Shown one piece after another: positions 44,501 through 56,300 of a stretch of 64,000 nt of DNA. Origin of the DNA: Chondrosia reniformis (taxonomy: Eukaryota > Porifera > Demospongiae > Chondrillida > Chondrillidae). The stretch lies in the NCBI GenBank assembly GCA_947172415.1, contig OX359195.1, positions 744,001-808,000 on the forward strand. Direction: 5' to 3'. Under the pieces are notes generated by a model. That model was not told the origin of the DNA, did not search any database, and saw only the letters and a program-made list of their open reading frames with translations. Each line of letters opens with the position of its first letter. Position 1 is the first letter of the stretch. Made by a program: the position numbers and the translations under genes.

Positions 44501-47500
44501 TCATGCTTGCCAACAGCTACAAGATTGATAGCCTTTAGAGTTGATCTGTAACGGGGCCTAATGTTACCAAGAATGAAAAAAAGGCACCCCAATTTGTGCT
44601 TGGATACATATGAGCCAATGGGGTTGACTACTTCGAGTTCATCATAATACCCAATAATCTGCAAAGCATTGGGATCTGTGCTAAACAAGGGATGCAATTT
44701 AAAAATAGAGCCATCACAAAAGTCTGAAAGTTTATTGCCATCAGCAGGGTGGGGATTCAATACTTCGGCTTGAATTTCAACAATGGACAGTAAAGCTTTC
44801 AAAGTATCCAACAAAGACACAAAGTAAAAGAAGTCATTTCGTTGAACCTTTCTTCGCTTAGGCCCACTGAACTGATTGGTGTAGAATGGCTCACCAAATG
44901 GTATCTCTTTGGGTTCCTACATGTACAATGAATGCATGTAAATACACATGAATGAAACTCAATAGATCAAACATGTACACTTGGTCATTGTTGATCTTTA
45001 TTCATTATGCAATGCAAAGGCAGATTCATTGTGAAAGGGATCACCTTAATCCAAACCAGGCATTCAACAAGATATATCTATCACTCCTGCCCATCTGTGA
45101 TTACAATAATATATTCTGAAATTCAGTGCACTGAATTCAGAATATATCATTGTAATATCATATGTGGGACAGCTCTACTAAGGTATTACATGCAGTTTCT
45201 TAGGAATAACCACACAGCCATTTTCGGCATGCATATACTAACCAAGTAATTAAAGTGCTCCCGGTAGAATTTTTCACGGAGATATGCACTGTCCATCCCT
45301 TCAAAAGGATCCAGTTTTGAGCAGAGAGCTTCATCCAGCCCTGGATGATTGGAATAATTTATTCCAGCATCTTCAAGTGCACTCAACACACTTTCTTGGA
45401 CTCGCAAAACAGTTTGCTGGCAAATACTACGACATCCTTCAATTACATCACCAAGAGCCACCTGTGACAACTGCCTTCCTTCAGAAAGCTTCATGATAAA
45501 CTCTGCATTTGTTTTCATATCAGTTACATGGGCCCTTGACGGTAATGGCTTTTTTGTGACACACGATTCAGGTTCGCAGCTGATTCCACAATGTTCTTCA
45601 TATGTTACTGCTCTGACAGGGTATTCATCCCCATAGCTGCTCATTGGCGAGTCATTGGAAGGCTCTGAGCTTGGCGGGATGACTGGTACTTCTGCCTTTT
45701 CCAGGCCAAGGGCAATTCGGTGTCTTCTATATACATGGCTATTGTAGGATGAAAAGGCTCGAAAGACATCACAACATCCATCAATATCACAAGAGACATG
45801 AAATGATGGATCCTGAGAATGTACAAGGCGTAGATGACTTATATAAAGCAACAATGACGGAGAGAGAGACTGGCACAAAGGGCACTGTTGCACGGTCGTG
45901 GCCATTTTGTTAATTGCATCACCTCAGAGACTTTACAAATGCGGGCGGGATAAAGCGGGATGGTTTTCGTTACCTAGGATACATGTACGTCATCAGTGGT
46001 TTACCGCGCTTTTAGTCGACCCTTCTTTGACGTTTAGTTAGTAGTAGTCGTTTACAAAGAACTCCAATGGAGGATTTGAAAGGATTTTCGGAGAAGGACT
46101 CTCTGGAAGTTGCCATTTGGCTGAAAAGTAACGGAATTTCCCAGGAGATTTGCGACTGTTTTGAAGGTAAGGTAGCTAGCAAAGTGGTTTCCTTACACAG
46201 CGCCGTCTTTCGCCTACACACGATAGAGCTGCTTCGAACTTTGTTTCCAGGGTAAACTGAGTTGTACGGACATGGCCGTTTTTCGCACTGGAAACGTCAG
46301 TTTTAACTTCCTTTCGTAACCATACGTATATCTGTCATTCTAGATGGCAGCCGCTCCAAAACACCTTGCATATGGTTTAGGAAACTTAAAATTGCTTTAT
46401 GTTTTAATACGCAGCGCATTTAATAGACAATAGGTATTTTGAAACCTTTCTTAACCCCTTTTCGTGCGCGTTACTATTTTTTGCCTCATTCTTATCTTGC
46501 ACGGGACAATATATTGTTGCTACTATACGTACGAGAAGAAATGGCTTACCGGTGAACCAAAAGATGTGTATGTTTGTTCATCCTGCAATCCTGAAGCGCC
46601 TGCACATCTTCCGTGTCCGTTCCGTTCCCCGGCTTCCGTGTCTGACACGAAACATAACGATTAACAAAGAGAAACACTAAAAACTTAACTATTACTCAAC
46701 TATCAGTATAAAATATACTTTGACTAACACATTTACGGTATATATTAGGTAGCCATTTTATTGTATAATTTCCGTATATATATTTGTATACGCTATAATT
46801 AAATAGAGGCCTAGATCTCTCTATGACGATTGCGTAACCTTTTAAATGGCTTCGTACACTTATTAAGAGTAGTCTACTAAGTTCTATTATGCAGTAACAT
46901 CGTGACATTATATTGTCCCGTGCAAGATAAGGGGTTAATAATAATATGTTAACTTGTTAATTAAGTGGCAGGTATCTCTTTGTTTGCATGTTGCAGACAA
47001 TGAAATTGATGGCACTAGCTTTCTTGAACTAAATGAAATGGACATCAAAAGCCTTGTGCCCAAGCTAGGAGTCGTCAAGAAGATCTGCCGTTTACAAACA
47101 TCAGTAGGTTAACTATCATTTGGATATGTATATGCATTAAACTTTATAAAAACCACGAGAACTATTGCAAATGCACTTTACTTTTATTCTGCAGGTTTCT
47201 GGGCAGGGTTGCAACTCTAGCAGCACTGTGACTCCAGTGATGACACAGAGCACATTTGCCGGCCCCCTTTCGCCACCTCTGGCTAGTCCTTTATCCACAA
47301 GTTCCATTGACAGCTCTCCAACGGTATCCACCCCCGTAGATTCAGATGAGTCAACTTCCATTGCGTCATCAGCGTCAGCATTGGCCCACAAGGAGTTTGT
47401 TCTTCCCGATATATGGAGGCCAACCATAATGGCATGCATTAAAGCTACTCCAGAGGAGCAGAAGAGAATGCTGACCCCCTCCATCCGTAACGAGATCGTT

Positions 47501-50500
47501 CGTGATCTAGTAACTCAGATGTATGCCATAAGGCAAAAACCGGATAGGGCTCTTTGCACACTTGTTGCAAAATCTCTTGCAAAGAAATATCCATTCATGA
47601 AAGATACAGGTGAAAATGTCAGTGGATATGTAAGTTAATCCTAATGCATAGAATGTCTGTTCATGTCTCACTTCTTATGCAAAATGCTGTTACCTCCATA
47701 AAATCTTGCTATACAGTATGCATCCATGGATATTTCTTACTGTGCAGTATATATATGTGTATGAGAATAATGTGGATTGAATTGTTATTTACTTACATGA
47801 ATTAATGACCATGCATTTTTGTCACAGGGCTCTTGGGAAAAGAAGCTTATAGAACGCGTTCACAATGTTCGTTCAGCCCAAGTACGCAAGCGACCTCCAC
47901 CTGATGGTGATGCGAGTACCCCAAAAAAAGGCAGACCGAAGTCATCAGCTATTCTGGGGCGTTATCCTACCCTTGAAGTAAACGATATTGGCAATGATGA
48001 TGTTGCCAATGCCCGAAACTTAAACCTCTTGCAAAAAGAGTTGGAGCGTGACAAGCCACGGAAGGAGACTATTCTTCCCCTGCTACGACACACCTTTGTG
48101 TCTCGAAGAGATTACATTTTATCAGAGGTTGAAGATATTAACGTTGCAAGAATCCTCACAATTCACCAAGCACTTCAGCTGCCGTATGTGGTAAGTACAT
48201 GCAGAGCATTTGTAAATGTGCACCAACATTTTCGTGCCTAATTTTTTTGTTATGCGTCATTTTGTATGAATCCATAAATTGATACAAAGTGGAAGAGGCA
48301 GCTGCTCTCAACAGCCACTACCATTGATGGTTTTGCAATCTCTAAACCATGTTTTTTTAGAATATGTTATAAACATGACTGAGAGTATGAAAATGTATAA
48401 CTAATATAATTTATGTGGCCTTATAATTGCAAGATATTAGTTAATGAGACTTGTACCCTATCATTCATTCAGCTGGAACAAGAAATTGACCTTATTCTGG
48501 CCAAGAAGGATGTTGCTAAAACAGCCGCCAAGGACTGGCAAACTAAGTGGACCCCAGCTATCCTCCAGCATTCAGCGACACTGACAGGAAAGCAAGGAGC
48601 CATGTATAAGCAGAACCAGAAGGCGTGCCAAGGTGGCTATTCTATAATTCATATGTATAAGAAGTTGTAATATACTAATCACTAAAGTGACAATTCCCTG
48701 CATGTACAGGACATGAAGAGGAAGACGAGAAGGTAGCTTTCTTGCAGCTGTGTACACTACTACAGAAAAAAGGATCGAGTGACTCTCTTGTGTATATCTA
48801 TGAAGATTCACAGGTACATTATGATTTTTGTTGTTTGTTATGATTCTATTAGCAGGCACCCACACATGCATAGTCACAGGCATGCACCTACAATGTAGTA
48901 CACAAATGTATAGTGCATTGTTTGTATTTACTCTGTCACAAGTTGGTAAAGGCAAATTGCATTGGATATCTCCTTATAGATGGCTGAAGACCCTGAAGAG
49001 GTGTGCACACGAGACCCACCAAGAACTGCTCCACGAATTGCATGCTTTACAGCTGAGGAAGGGAGTACCTACTTTATATTTGTGGAAAGCAAGGTTTTGT
49101 GTACTACTAACTTCTTTTCAAAAGCTTTAGTGTTATGGTTTATTGCACACTATGTGTTCAATTTAATGTACTGCAAGCAAGTCAGGGAAATAGCGCTTTT
49201 CTTCCAGGAGTCTGTGTTTGGCCTCCCTGAAAAGTCAAAGGCCCGGGGTGCTGCATACCTGACTGTTACTAGTGACATTCACAAGTATATTTAGTTTTAA
49301 CAAACTATACATTGCATTCCTGTTACACTTTACCCTTTTACATGCATGCACTGCTTACACTTTACTATTAATTGTACATGTACACGTAACTCATCACTTT
49401 CTTCAGTTTTGTACTGTTATATGCAGTAAGATTGCAATTTCTGTCATGTTAATATTTCATGTGTTTAGCACATGCATGCATGTCCTTAGTGGTCCCAAAA
49501 GCGGGGATGACTCTTGATTGTGGTTATGCTGTAGTCAAATTTGCCTCTGAATATTGGTAGATTAACTGTTATTACATTAAAACAATGACTATAATATGTT
49601 CAAATTAGCAATATGTGCAGTGGATACAATAAACTGCTACTCTGTTCCAAAAAAAGATTACAGCATAGTCAAAGCAACCGATAGGAATGGTTAAAGGCAT
49701 AATAACTCTGGCTGAATTAACCAGTAATAATAACTACAGTATAATGGAAATAACAGTATGCATAGATATAGTGACTTTACTACTAGGTTAATACAACGAC
49801 TATAGTATGGTCAAGACAACAATATGAATAATTAGATTAACTACATGCGAGGTTAATACAATAAAGACAACATAATCAAAACAACTAATGAACGTGGTTA
49901 TATTCATAAGATTGAGGTTAATTTAATGAGTGAAATATAGGGTTATTATAACTACTACCATGTTGAAACAACAAATAAAATGTGGTTGAAAGAACAGAAG
50001 TTTAATATTAAAATTACCACAATGAAATACATCAGAATAACCAGTTTTTAAATGGTTATTATGACCTAATAATATATTGTTAAACCAACACATAATAAAT
50101 TAGTTAAAATAACCAGATTATAACCTAGTTAAAATAACTTTCTTAGTGGTTACCTCAGTTTCATAGTTTTAACCATTAAAATAAAGTTATTATAACCAGT
50201 TATTTTTTGCAGTGTAATCTTTGTTTTGAAGAACAGTTGCTGATTGCTTAAATAATTTCTCTATCATAAGAATAATGATGACTATACTATTTTACTATAC
50301 CCTCTAAATAGCAACAAACTTTACCGTAATTCGCTAACACAGGATCAGATATATATACCCAACTGTATAAGTCTGTAATGAGATATAAAGTGTGTTATTA
50401 GATTATTAATGAGATTACTCCTGAAAGGTTGCAGTGTTAACTCTTCTTATACATGTATACTTAGGTGAACCAGGAGATTTGAATATTCAAACAAGCAGTG

Positions 50501-50586
50501 AGAGACAGGAACAGGAATATCAACCATTAACAGTACAAGCTGAGATTCACCCAACAGGACCCAGGCCACTTAGACAAATCTTATAA
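35125..50586 (+). CDS. R4: receptor-ROCO gene spread over 15 kb by transposon insertions
   Basis: Exons: 35125-38557, module C 39009-39128, variant module C 39605-39742, module A 41695-41973, terminal module C 50465-50586 (TAA 50584-50586). All joins are phase 1 and the coding sequence is open throughout. The introns contain three or four separate mobile insertions, the largest about 8 kb, and the gene is otherwise like R3 and R5. Whether the final exon is still spliced across the transposon is unknown; without it the adaptor end would be lost. Confidence 0.65.
38781..38843 (+). repeat. 21-bp tandem repeat, three copies
   Basis: TATGACGTATTTATAGTATT plus A, three perfect units, in R4 intron 1. 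Confidence 0.9.
39009..39742 (+). CDS. R4 module C exons (39009-39128 and variant 39605-39742)
   Basis: Both are phase 1-1. The second is diverged (GEPGDLSIQTSSERQEQNSQ, then VIHPTRPTFTGTSISQPRG) and ends at GTAACT. It is an older duplicate of the linker module. Confidence 0.55.
39814..40896 (+). mobile_element. 1083-bp non-autonomous DNA transposon
   Basis: Terminal inverted repeats of about 30 bp with one mismatch (ACGGTGCAACCAGGCATAAA at the left end; GCCTGGGTGCACCGT at the right). The flanking 8-bp duplication ATATATTT lies at 39806-39813 and 40897-40904. No long open frame. An 8-bp duplication fits hAT- or P-like superfamilies. Confidence 0.88.
41158..41395 (+). mobile_element. Solo-LTR-like element, 238 bp
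   Basis: It begins TGTAACGATTG and ends CTGGTGTTACA, so it has the TG...CA ends with short inverted borders of LTRs. TACA flanks both sides (41154-41157, 41396-41399). The surrounding intron sequence resumes as in paralogues. No coding sequence. A short MITE is the alternative. Confidence 0.6.
41695..41973 (+). CDS. R4 module A exon: CARD-like, 3-residue deletion
   Basis: Phase 1-1, 93 codons. It lacks three residues present in other copies between ERLDQ and EDANQYMF, an in-frame loss in a predicted inter-helix region. Otherwise intact. Confidence 0.6.
42080..42207 (-). mobile_element. Foldback element with hammerhead, left part (right part 50215-50275)
   Basis: The left arm ATGATAGAGAAATTATTTGA, with GCAATCAGCAA, pairs with the inverted right arm at 50220-50270. 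Joining across the CACTG transposon gives a roughly 190-bp element inserted in the intron sequence AATGTAGTGA/CTATACTATTTT. Its plan (inverted arms plus hammerhead) matches the Penelope-linked relics at 7655 and 13320, though sequence similarity is limited. Confidence 0.6.
42163..42196 (-). ncRNA. Hammerhead ribozyme-like motif
   Basis: Read on the minus strand: CTGATGA, then stem GACC-CACG-GGTC, then GAAAC, a short loop, and GTC. These are the invariant core elements of a hammerhead in order, with GUC as the expected cleavage triplet and a minimal two-pair stem III. A possible stem I (CAAAACAAA against TTTGTTTT) is now split by the CACTG transposon, so activity is doubtful in this copy. Confidence 0.65.
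42208..42450 (+). repeat. Left subterminal repeat array of the CACTG element
   Basis: Repeated AAAACAACC, GTTAAAATAACC and GTTGTTTTAACAAC-type motifs, likely transposase-binding sites by analogy with CACTA elements. Confidence 0.6.
42451..43050 (+). other. Left interior of the CACTG element, 3' of the transposase
   Basis: Non-coding; AT-rich, with a GC-richer stretch near 42700-42760 (GACCCGAGCGAGCACGTGCC). No gene recognised. Confidence 0.4.
43051..45905 (-). CDS. EnSpm/CACTA-type transposase with N-terminal C2H2 fingers
   Basis: Two exons on minus: 45905-45243 and 44916-43051, phase 0, about 842 residues. The N-terminus has two C2H2-type motifs (CPLCQ...HLRLVH and CDIDGCCDVF...HVYRRH). 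The large exon holds SLPHDIMHDLFEGVVPYEMK, ASQMLALCFNFPLIIGDKVP and IIPKFHYMVHYPSQIEMFGP. This pattern is common in animal EnSpm-like transposase proteins, whose acidic residues in DIMHDLFEG are candidates for catalysis. Both exons are open. The small open frame across the donor region is intron read-through. It is transcribed away from the SAM gene, from a gap of about 160 bp. Confidence 0.8.
45906..46066. promoter_or_regulatory. Divergent promoter gap in the CACTG element
   Basis: 161 bp between the two start codons; locally GC-richer than the flanks. Presumed to drive both genes; no motif assigned. Confidence 0.35.
46067..49294 (+). CDS. Transposon-borne SAM-domain protein, eight exons
   Basis: Exons 46067-46166, 46997-47103, 47195-47629, 47828-48190, 48473-48632, 48710-48813, 48980-49093 and 49178-49294 join in frame to about 499 residues. 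Exons 1-2 make a SAM domain (LEVAIWLKSNGISQEICDCF, then IDGTSFLELNEMDIKSLVPK). A Ser/Thr/Pro-rich linker follows, then KSLAKKYPFMKDTG and SWEKKLIERVHNVRSAQVRK, which resemble the body of SAMD3-like proteins of fish and other animals. Function unknown; SAM suggests self-association or binding to the transposase. Its place inside the inverted ends makes it a transposon gene, not a host gene. Confidence 0.75.
49560..50214 (+). repeat. Right subterminal repeat array of the CACTG element
   Basis: About 650 bp dominated by alternating GGTTAATACAACGAC, AAAACAAC and GTTATTATAACC-like motifs, longer than the left array. Confidence 0.65.
50465..50586 (+). CDS. R4 terminal module C exon
   Basis: Starts after ACTTAG, encodes GEPGDLNIQTSSERQEQEYQ and ends GPRPLRQIL with TAA. 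It lies 8.5 kb after the previous R4 exon because of the transposon. Confidence 0.6.
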
Positions 50587-51899
50587 TTACAGAATGATCG
50601 ATTGAAAAAGTAGAATCTTTGAATCTTGCATGGCATTGGTATACATGTAATAATGAATTGCATACTTAATTAACATTTTTGCACATATACATAATACTCA
50701 ATCATTATCAGTTTTGGAAGTCTCTTCAATATCTGAATTTTTTATATACGTATATAGTCAATCATTTTGGATATTAAGCACATGCATGCATCTAATGTAT
50801 ATAGCTATATATACATTTACCCAAATGGTGCCACTTGTGTCACTATCATTATTTTATCCTTATATTGTTTTCATTTGCCGATTACGTTGTACGGCTTCAT
50901 GTCATGGAAAGATATATATATATATATATATATATAGGTGATGTTTACGCAACGTCACAGATCTAGATTCACAACCATGTGCAGGTATGGAGCGACATGC
51001 GAGGGTGTCCGTGACGCAATACAAAAACATCATAATACATCCCAGATTGCACAATCATAACCTTGAATTCTTCATTATATCTCGATTATTTTGCAATTTT
51101 AATTAAACAACATTTCGCCAAATGTTTGTCATAGACATGTGCCATGATATATGTTGGTTTCAAAGTGATCTGACCAATTGAAAATTTTTATCAATATAAT
51201 ACCTGGTTTCAATATAAATTTCCTATAGGTTTTCTATAGTCCTATGGCATTTTATATGCAGACTTTGTCCTCTGTTTTCTAACAAACGGAGGCCTAAATG
51301 AAAAATCCCTTAATTTAAAATGAGTTTTATATCCTAAACTTTATGATGATATGCCCATTTTGTTTCTAGGTCTTTTCTTGGAGCATATGAATTATTTAAT
51401 TATATTATTTATATTATTTATTTATATTAGATTACCTTAGTATATTGTAACTTGCACTGTATTGTAACTTGCACTGTATCTAGATTACCTTAGTATATTG
51501 TAAGTTGCACTGTATATATATAATACGGGTTCATACGCAACTGTTATAACACTTATTTTATACGTCGATATATGTATAATACGAGTTCATACGCAACTAT
51601 TGTAACACTTAATTTATACGTCAATACATCGTTTTTGCAAATGGCGGCGTTCAGGAAGCTTTAGTTAACGAAGCTTTTCCATCGTTATTTATAAAGTTCA
51701 GGACACTTAAGCGTCCTCAATCGTTAGTATTACAAATATATATATTAAATCCCAACGATGCGGCCAAGTATAGTTCGAGTTAATTCGGGGGGCGGCAGCC
51801 CCACGAGTTTTTAAACTCGAAATACTTGTATATATATATATACGTATATAGACAGAGTTCATGGCAGTTGGAGAACAGCAATTAATATAACTTGCAGCT
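50587..51899 (+). other. Intergenic region downstream of R4
   Basis: It shares its first 250 bp with 33758-34010. It contains a TA microsatellite at 50916-50936 and direct repeats at 51430-51518 (ATTGTAACTTGCACTGTAT). A duplicated unit of about 57 bp lies at 51524-51635 (TACGGGTTCATACGCAACTG type). No gene is supported. Confidence 0.5.
51430..51635 (+). repeat. Short tandem duplications
   Basis: Two nested sets: three copies of TATTGTAACTTGCACTGTAT-like units, and two copies of an approximately 57-bp unit with TTCATACGCAACT. Confidence 0.7.
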
Positions 51900-52600
51900 A
51901 TATAGCAGCAATCCATCACCCTTAATGGGCAAGCCCTGGAAGAGGTGGAGGAGTTGTTTTCCTATTTGGGCAATGAAGTGAGACGAGATGGCAAGGTAGC
52001 TAGAGAGAAGGAAGTGACAGTAAGGCTGCAAAAAGTAGGAACCATCTATATACCAAATGTGGAGACGGAAAATGGTCAGAGGCCACTGCCTATAAGCAAG
52101 GACACCAAGTTACATGCCTTCCGAATCCTAATGAATAATCTGAATAGTAATGCCTGTCCTACTGTATGGTTCTGAAACATGGAATTAATTAATACTTCAA
52201 AGCATGACTTGAGAAAGTTGAAGACATTCCAGACGAGATGTCTCCTTGACATCCTCAGTGTCTCCTTGTGGGACAGAATGTGGAACACTACCATCATGGA
52301 GAAAATTGGGGAACTATCGGTGGAGGAGCAGTTACGACATAGAGAAGGGCTGCAGTGGTTTGGTCATGTGTGTAGGATGCCAGTCCATCTTCCCCAGAGG
52401 TAACTCTTGCATGACAGACCAAGTGGAAGGAACAGACCTCCAGGTGGAGCTGCTGATGTGACCCGTTTAATGATGACCTTAGGGGTATGACTAACTGGAC
52501 AGAGGCAATCCAGGACCCTGCCAACTCAGGATTGTCTCCTAGGGGTAATAACAAGCAAATCCTGCCCACCTCCCAGTGGACATGCATGGTGAATGGGGGA
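51900..52600 (+). mobile_element. LINE 3' fragment upstream of R5
   Basis: Frames encode FSYLGNEVRRDGKVAREKEV, then LRKLKTFQTRCLLDILSVSL and LQWFGHVCRMPVHLPQR, the C-terminal part of a LINE ORF2, broken by stops. Same family as 34130-34500 but more complete. Confidence 0.75.
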
Positions 52601-53341
52601 GGAGGAAGAGGTATATATAGGTATATTTACACTCTTAAGACCACTGCAAATTCTCATTATCCATATAGTATATATTTGACACACTATGTTTATGGAGATG
52701 ATCGAGGGGAATTCCCAAAACTTGCCACTGGGTGACGTATCCATCATTTTGGGTAATGTTTTTGTGTCTCCCATCCTAAGAGTAGGAATGACAATTTGTA
52801 TGTATATGTACATGTATTGTAGTCATAGCTTGTTTGATAAATAAATTTTATTGCGTAGGTGCATCGACCTCGTGCAACATTGCGATTGTCAAGTACAGCT
52901 TTCTTGTAAACTAGCATATTGTAAAGTATACAATTCTGTCACTGGGTGATTCCTCTAAGTGTCCATAATTTTGGGTAATGATTTTGTGTTTCCCCTGACT
53001 ACCCAACCTGAGAGTACGAACGTTAGGAATGACAATATGTATGTATATGTACATGTATTGTAGACATTGCGGACAAGAGACAATTCATATGATTATATAG
53101 CTTAGCTTGATAGTAAAATTAATGCGTAGGTATATATACACTGACCTCGAGTACAGTTTTCTTAAAAACAACCATATTGTAATCGATGCAACATTCTGTC
53201 GTCACTGATATAATAGAATACTGACGTAGTCTATTTTATTGCTTATTGACACCTTGAAGTAGCGGAAAGTTTATCGGGTAAGACTGAGTCTGAGTCTGTC
53301 TCCTTTTCTTTTACATCTTGCTTACTAATTCAAACTACAAA
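52601..53341 (+). promoter_or_regulatory. Upstream region of R5
   Basis: Homologous to the region upstream of R4. It contains an internal duplication: TTTTGGGTAATG near 52745 and 52973, GACAATTTGTATGTATATGT near 52790 and 53030, and TGTATTGTAG near 52815 and 53055. Presumed promoter and leader; no core element assigned. Confidence 0.4.
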
Positions 53342-56300
53342 ATGTCGAATTATTCCGATCCGAGGTATTTCGCTGCAAACAATGTACTGGAAAATTGCGT
53401 TGCTGGCGTCGATAACGTCACAGTTGAATTGTCTCCAGAAATTTGGATCGCTACAGATTCACTAGTCGCAACCTCATTCGCTTCTCTGGCAATATTCATC
53501 ATGTTGATCGGCTGCGTTATCAGTAGTCTTGTCTGTGGAGTCGCAATTCGTAACAAAGCTCTAAAATCATTTCTGGGTGTCTCTTATGTGATTGACCTCA
53601 TCTTCGCTGTGGTATTGATGTCAATATACACACCAGTGCACCTCTACACAATTGTACAAGGAAATTGGACGATTGGAGGAGATACGAATTGTGAACGTCA
53701 TGATGCATGTATTGCAGTGGCATCAGTAATACTGATTTTGATATTCAATAAGGAAATCGCTTTGTCCTTTTCGACTCTTGATCCCAATTTCTTTATTCCT
53801 GCAGAGGGATCGACAAGCTATTATTGCATAGGTATAATGGCAGCAGTTTTATCCGCTGGTTTTATACCCGTATATTTCATCTTCACATACTTCAATCAAG
53901 ATCTAGCTTTTTGTGTGTGGTCTTTGCCAGGCATGATAATCCTATTTGCTTTCATGTACTTCTTTAATTTTTTTATTATTATTGCGAATTGGTTTGCGAT
54001 TGCATCAGTTTATCCTGAATATACTCTCCTACGTGACGAACTTACCTTTAATTTAGCTCCAATACGAGCCCTCCAGGTGTTTCCGGCTGCTATTATTGAG
54101 TATAAATGGAATAGAAGGCGTAGGTTCTTCATTATAGCAGAAGTGATACTTTTTCATGTGGAACTTGCTCTTCGCTTGATTTTACTAGTTCCGGCATATC
54201 ATGTAGAACTAAATGTACAATCTGTACTAACAATGGTCTTTATTCTACTGTGGCTTGTCTGGAGTTGTGTAATAGGACCATTAAGAACTGTTATACACAC
54301 TCCAATGCAAAGGAAAACGATAAAGAAATTACTCAAGAAGATATTATTTTGTGGCAAACGAAAACTAGACAGAGTTGTCCTTGTACTTGAACCACTGAGT
54401 GTTGAAACAATTATAAAAGATGGCAATTTAGCGACTATTGAACAACTAATAGAATCAGGAGATATTCAATTGGTGTTTCAGGACCGTTTAGACCATAACA
54501 AATTAAAGACTCCATTAATACTATCATCACAGCATGGCAACACTAACTTGGTAGAAGCACTATTACAAGCAGGAGCTGAAGTAGATCAAGTAGTGGAAGG
54601 AGATTTGACAACAGCTCTAGAATATGCTTGTTTCTATGGACATGATAGCGTGGTGAAGGTTCTATTGAAGAATGGAAGTAAACCGAATGGAATTGATAAA
54701 AATGGAAAAGCTACAGGAATACCACTAGCTGAGGGAGTGAAACGATGTCATGGAAACATTATTAAAATGCTGTTATTGCATGGAGCAGATCCTAACATGG
54801 TTGATTGTCATTTATGTTTGTCACCTATGAAGTGGGTTACCCGACAGAGGTGGTGGTACAATAGGAGAGATAATATGCATATTTGGAGGCTCTTGCTGAA
54901 AGCTGGGGCTGTATTTTCTACAAAGGGTGCTAAGACAAGAGAAGAGATTAATATACTTTTACACTTTAGAAAGTTTTTGTCATTCTACACTCGTAAATCT
55001 GTTGTGGTAATAGGCAACAGTCATCATGGTAAAACTACTCTTGTAGCTTCGTTGAGAAATGAGGGCAGATGCTTAAAGAAATTGGTCAATCGTATAAAAA
55101 AGATAAATATTATTACAGAACGTACAGCTGGTATTGACACTGTTCCATTTGACAGCAAGAAATATGGCAGAGTGCTGTTCTTTGATTTTGCTGGTCAAGA
55201 AGCATATCACGGACCTCACCAAGCATTCCTAAGAGCTCTCCTTCCTAGACCAGGATTGTCACTGAGCTTTTTAATGTTGGTCAAGTCAACAGATCCAGAA
55301 AGTACAATCCTCAGTCAGTTGAAAAGATGGCTTCAACCATTAATAGGTATTCCCAATGTTCCTCAAAATGTTAAAGTAAAGGTGATTCTGGTTGGTAGTT
55401 TTGCTGATCAACTTACAGTTGCCAAAAGTGAAGTATTAACTATGCTTCAAAGATGTCTAGATCAAATTGAAGTAAGAGATCAAAACTGGTTGGAATTCAG
55501 TAAGCCTTGTGTATTAGACTGTAGGTACTCAGAATCTGCTGGAATTGATTACCTTCGAGATCAGATCAACAGTGTTACCAGTTATGAGCAGTCTTCAATT
55601 GAAACAGGTTATAACCTTCACTGGGTAGTCGCATCAATCAAGGAATCCCATAAGGATCTTGGTGCTGCTTTTCAAGTGATGAAATTTAAATGGTGGACTT
55701 TGGAAACACTTAATGACTTACCCATCAATCTCCCATCAGCTGATCAGATTTGTAGAGATTTAGCTGCGGCTGGATATGCCTTGTATTTCCCTAACGAGGA
55801 AGATCCAGATGAGAGTTGCCTGGTGTTTGATATACCTACTGTACTGAATGAGATCTATGGCAAACTCTTTTCTCACTTTATCAATAACAACAACTCTCAA
55901 ACTAAATATGGTTTAATAAATCTCAATGATCTTAAGTGTCTGATCCCTAACTATGAAATTAATCTGATCTGTAACTTGTTACTTAATCTTGAATTTTGTC
56001 TAAAAGTTGACAAAAATCTGTTGAAAGCAGTAGAACTACTTGTTAACACAGCCAATGAAGCCCAAAATAAATGGCTTTTCTTTCCATCACTTACCCAAAC
56101 TCAGAAACCAGATCAAGTTTTCAGAGCAGACAAGAGATTCAAAGTGTACATTTGCTGGCAAGTACACACAATGAATAATCAGACACTATCTCCTATTGTC
56201 CATCAGACAATCCTCCTTCGTCTTGCTGCACATTACGTTTTCAAGCATGAAACATCTTCAATTGTTGGGCATTGCTGCATTCTCTGGTACAACGGAATCA

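Larger units (their letters stand above)
42208..50214 (+). mobile_element. CACTG-ended (EnSpm/CACTA-like) transposon, 8007 bp, two intact genes
   Basis: The ends are inverted CACTGCAAAAAA and TTTTTTGCAGTG, next to TA on each side. It contains a minus-strand transposase with a C2H2 N-terminus and a divergent plus-strand SAM-domain gene. Both ends carry many short GGTTATTATAACC-like subterminal repeats. It is nested in the hammerhead foldback element, itself in the last intron of R4. CACTA elements normally make 3-bp duplications; only TA is certain here. Confidence 0.85.

Noticed and set aside
43721..44551. Plus-strand open frames across the transposase exon
   Set aside because: Shadows of the minus-strand transposase, without any motif.
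50916..50936. TA dinucleotide run as a regulatory site
   Set aside because: Simple microsatellite; many similar AT runs occur throughout the window.
53318..53341. Upstream in-frame Met for R5 (MLTNSNYK extension)
   Set aside because: R4 has no matching extension and both genes share the MSNYSD start; the extension is leader sequence.
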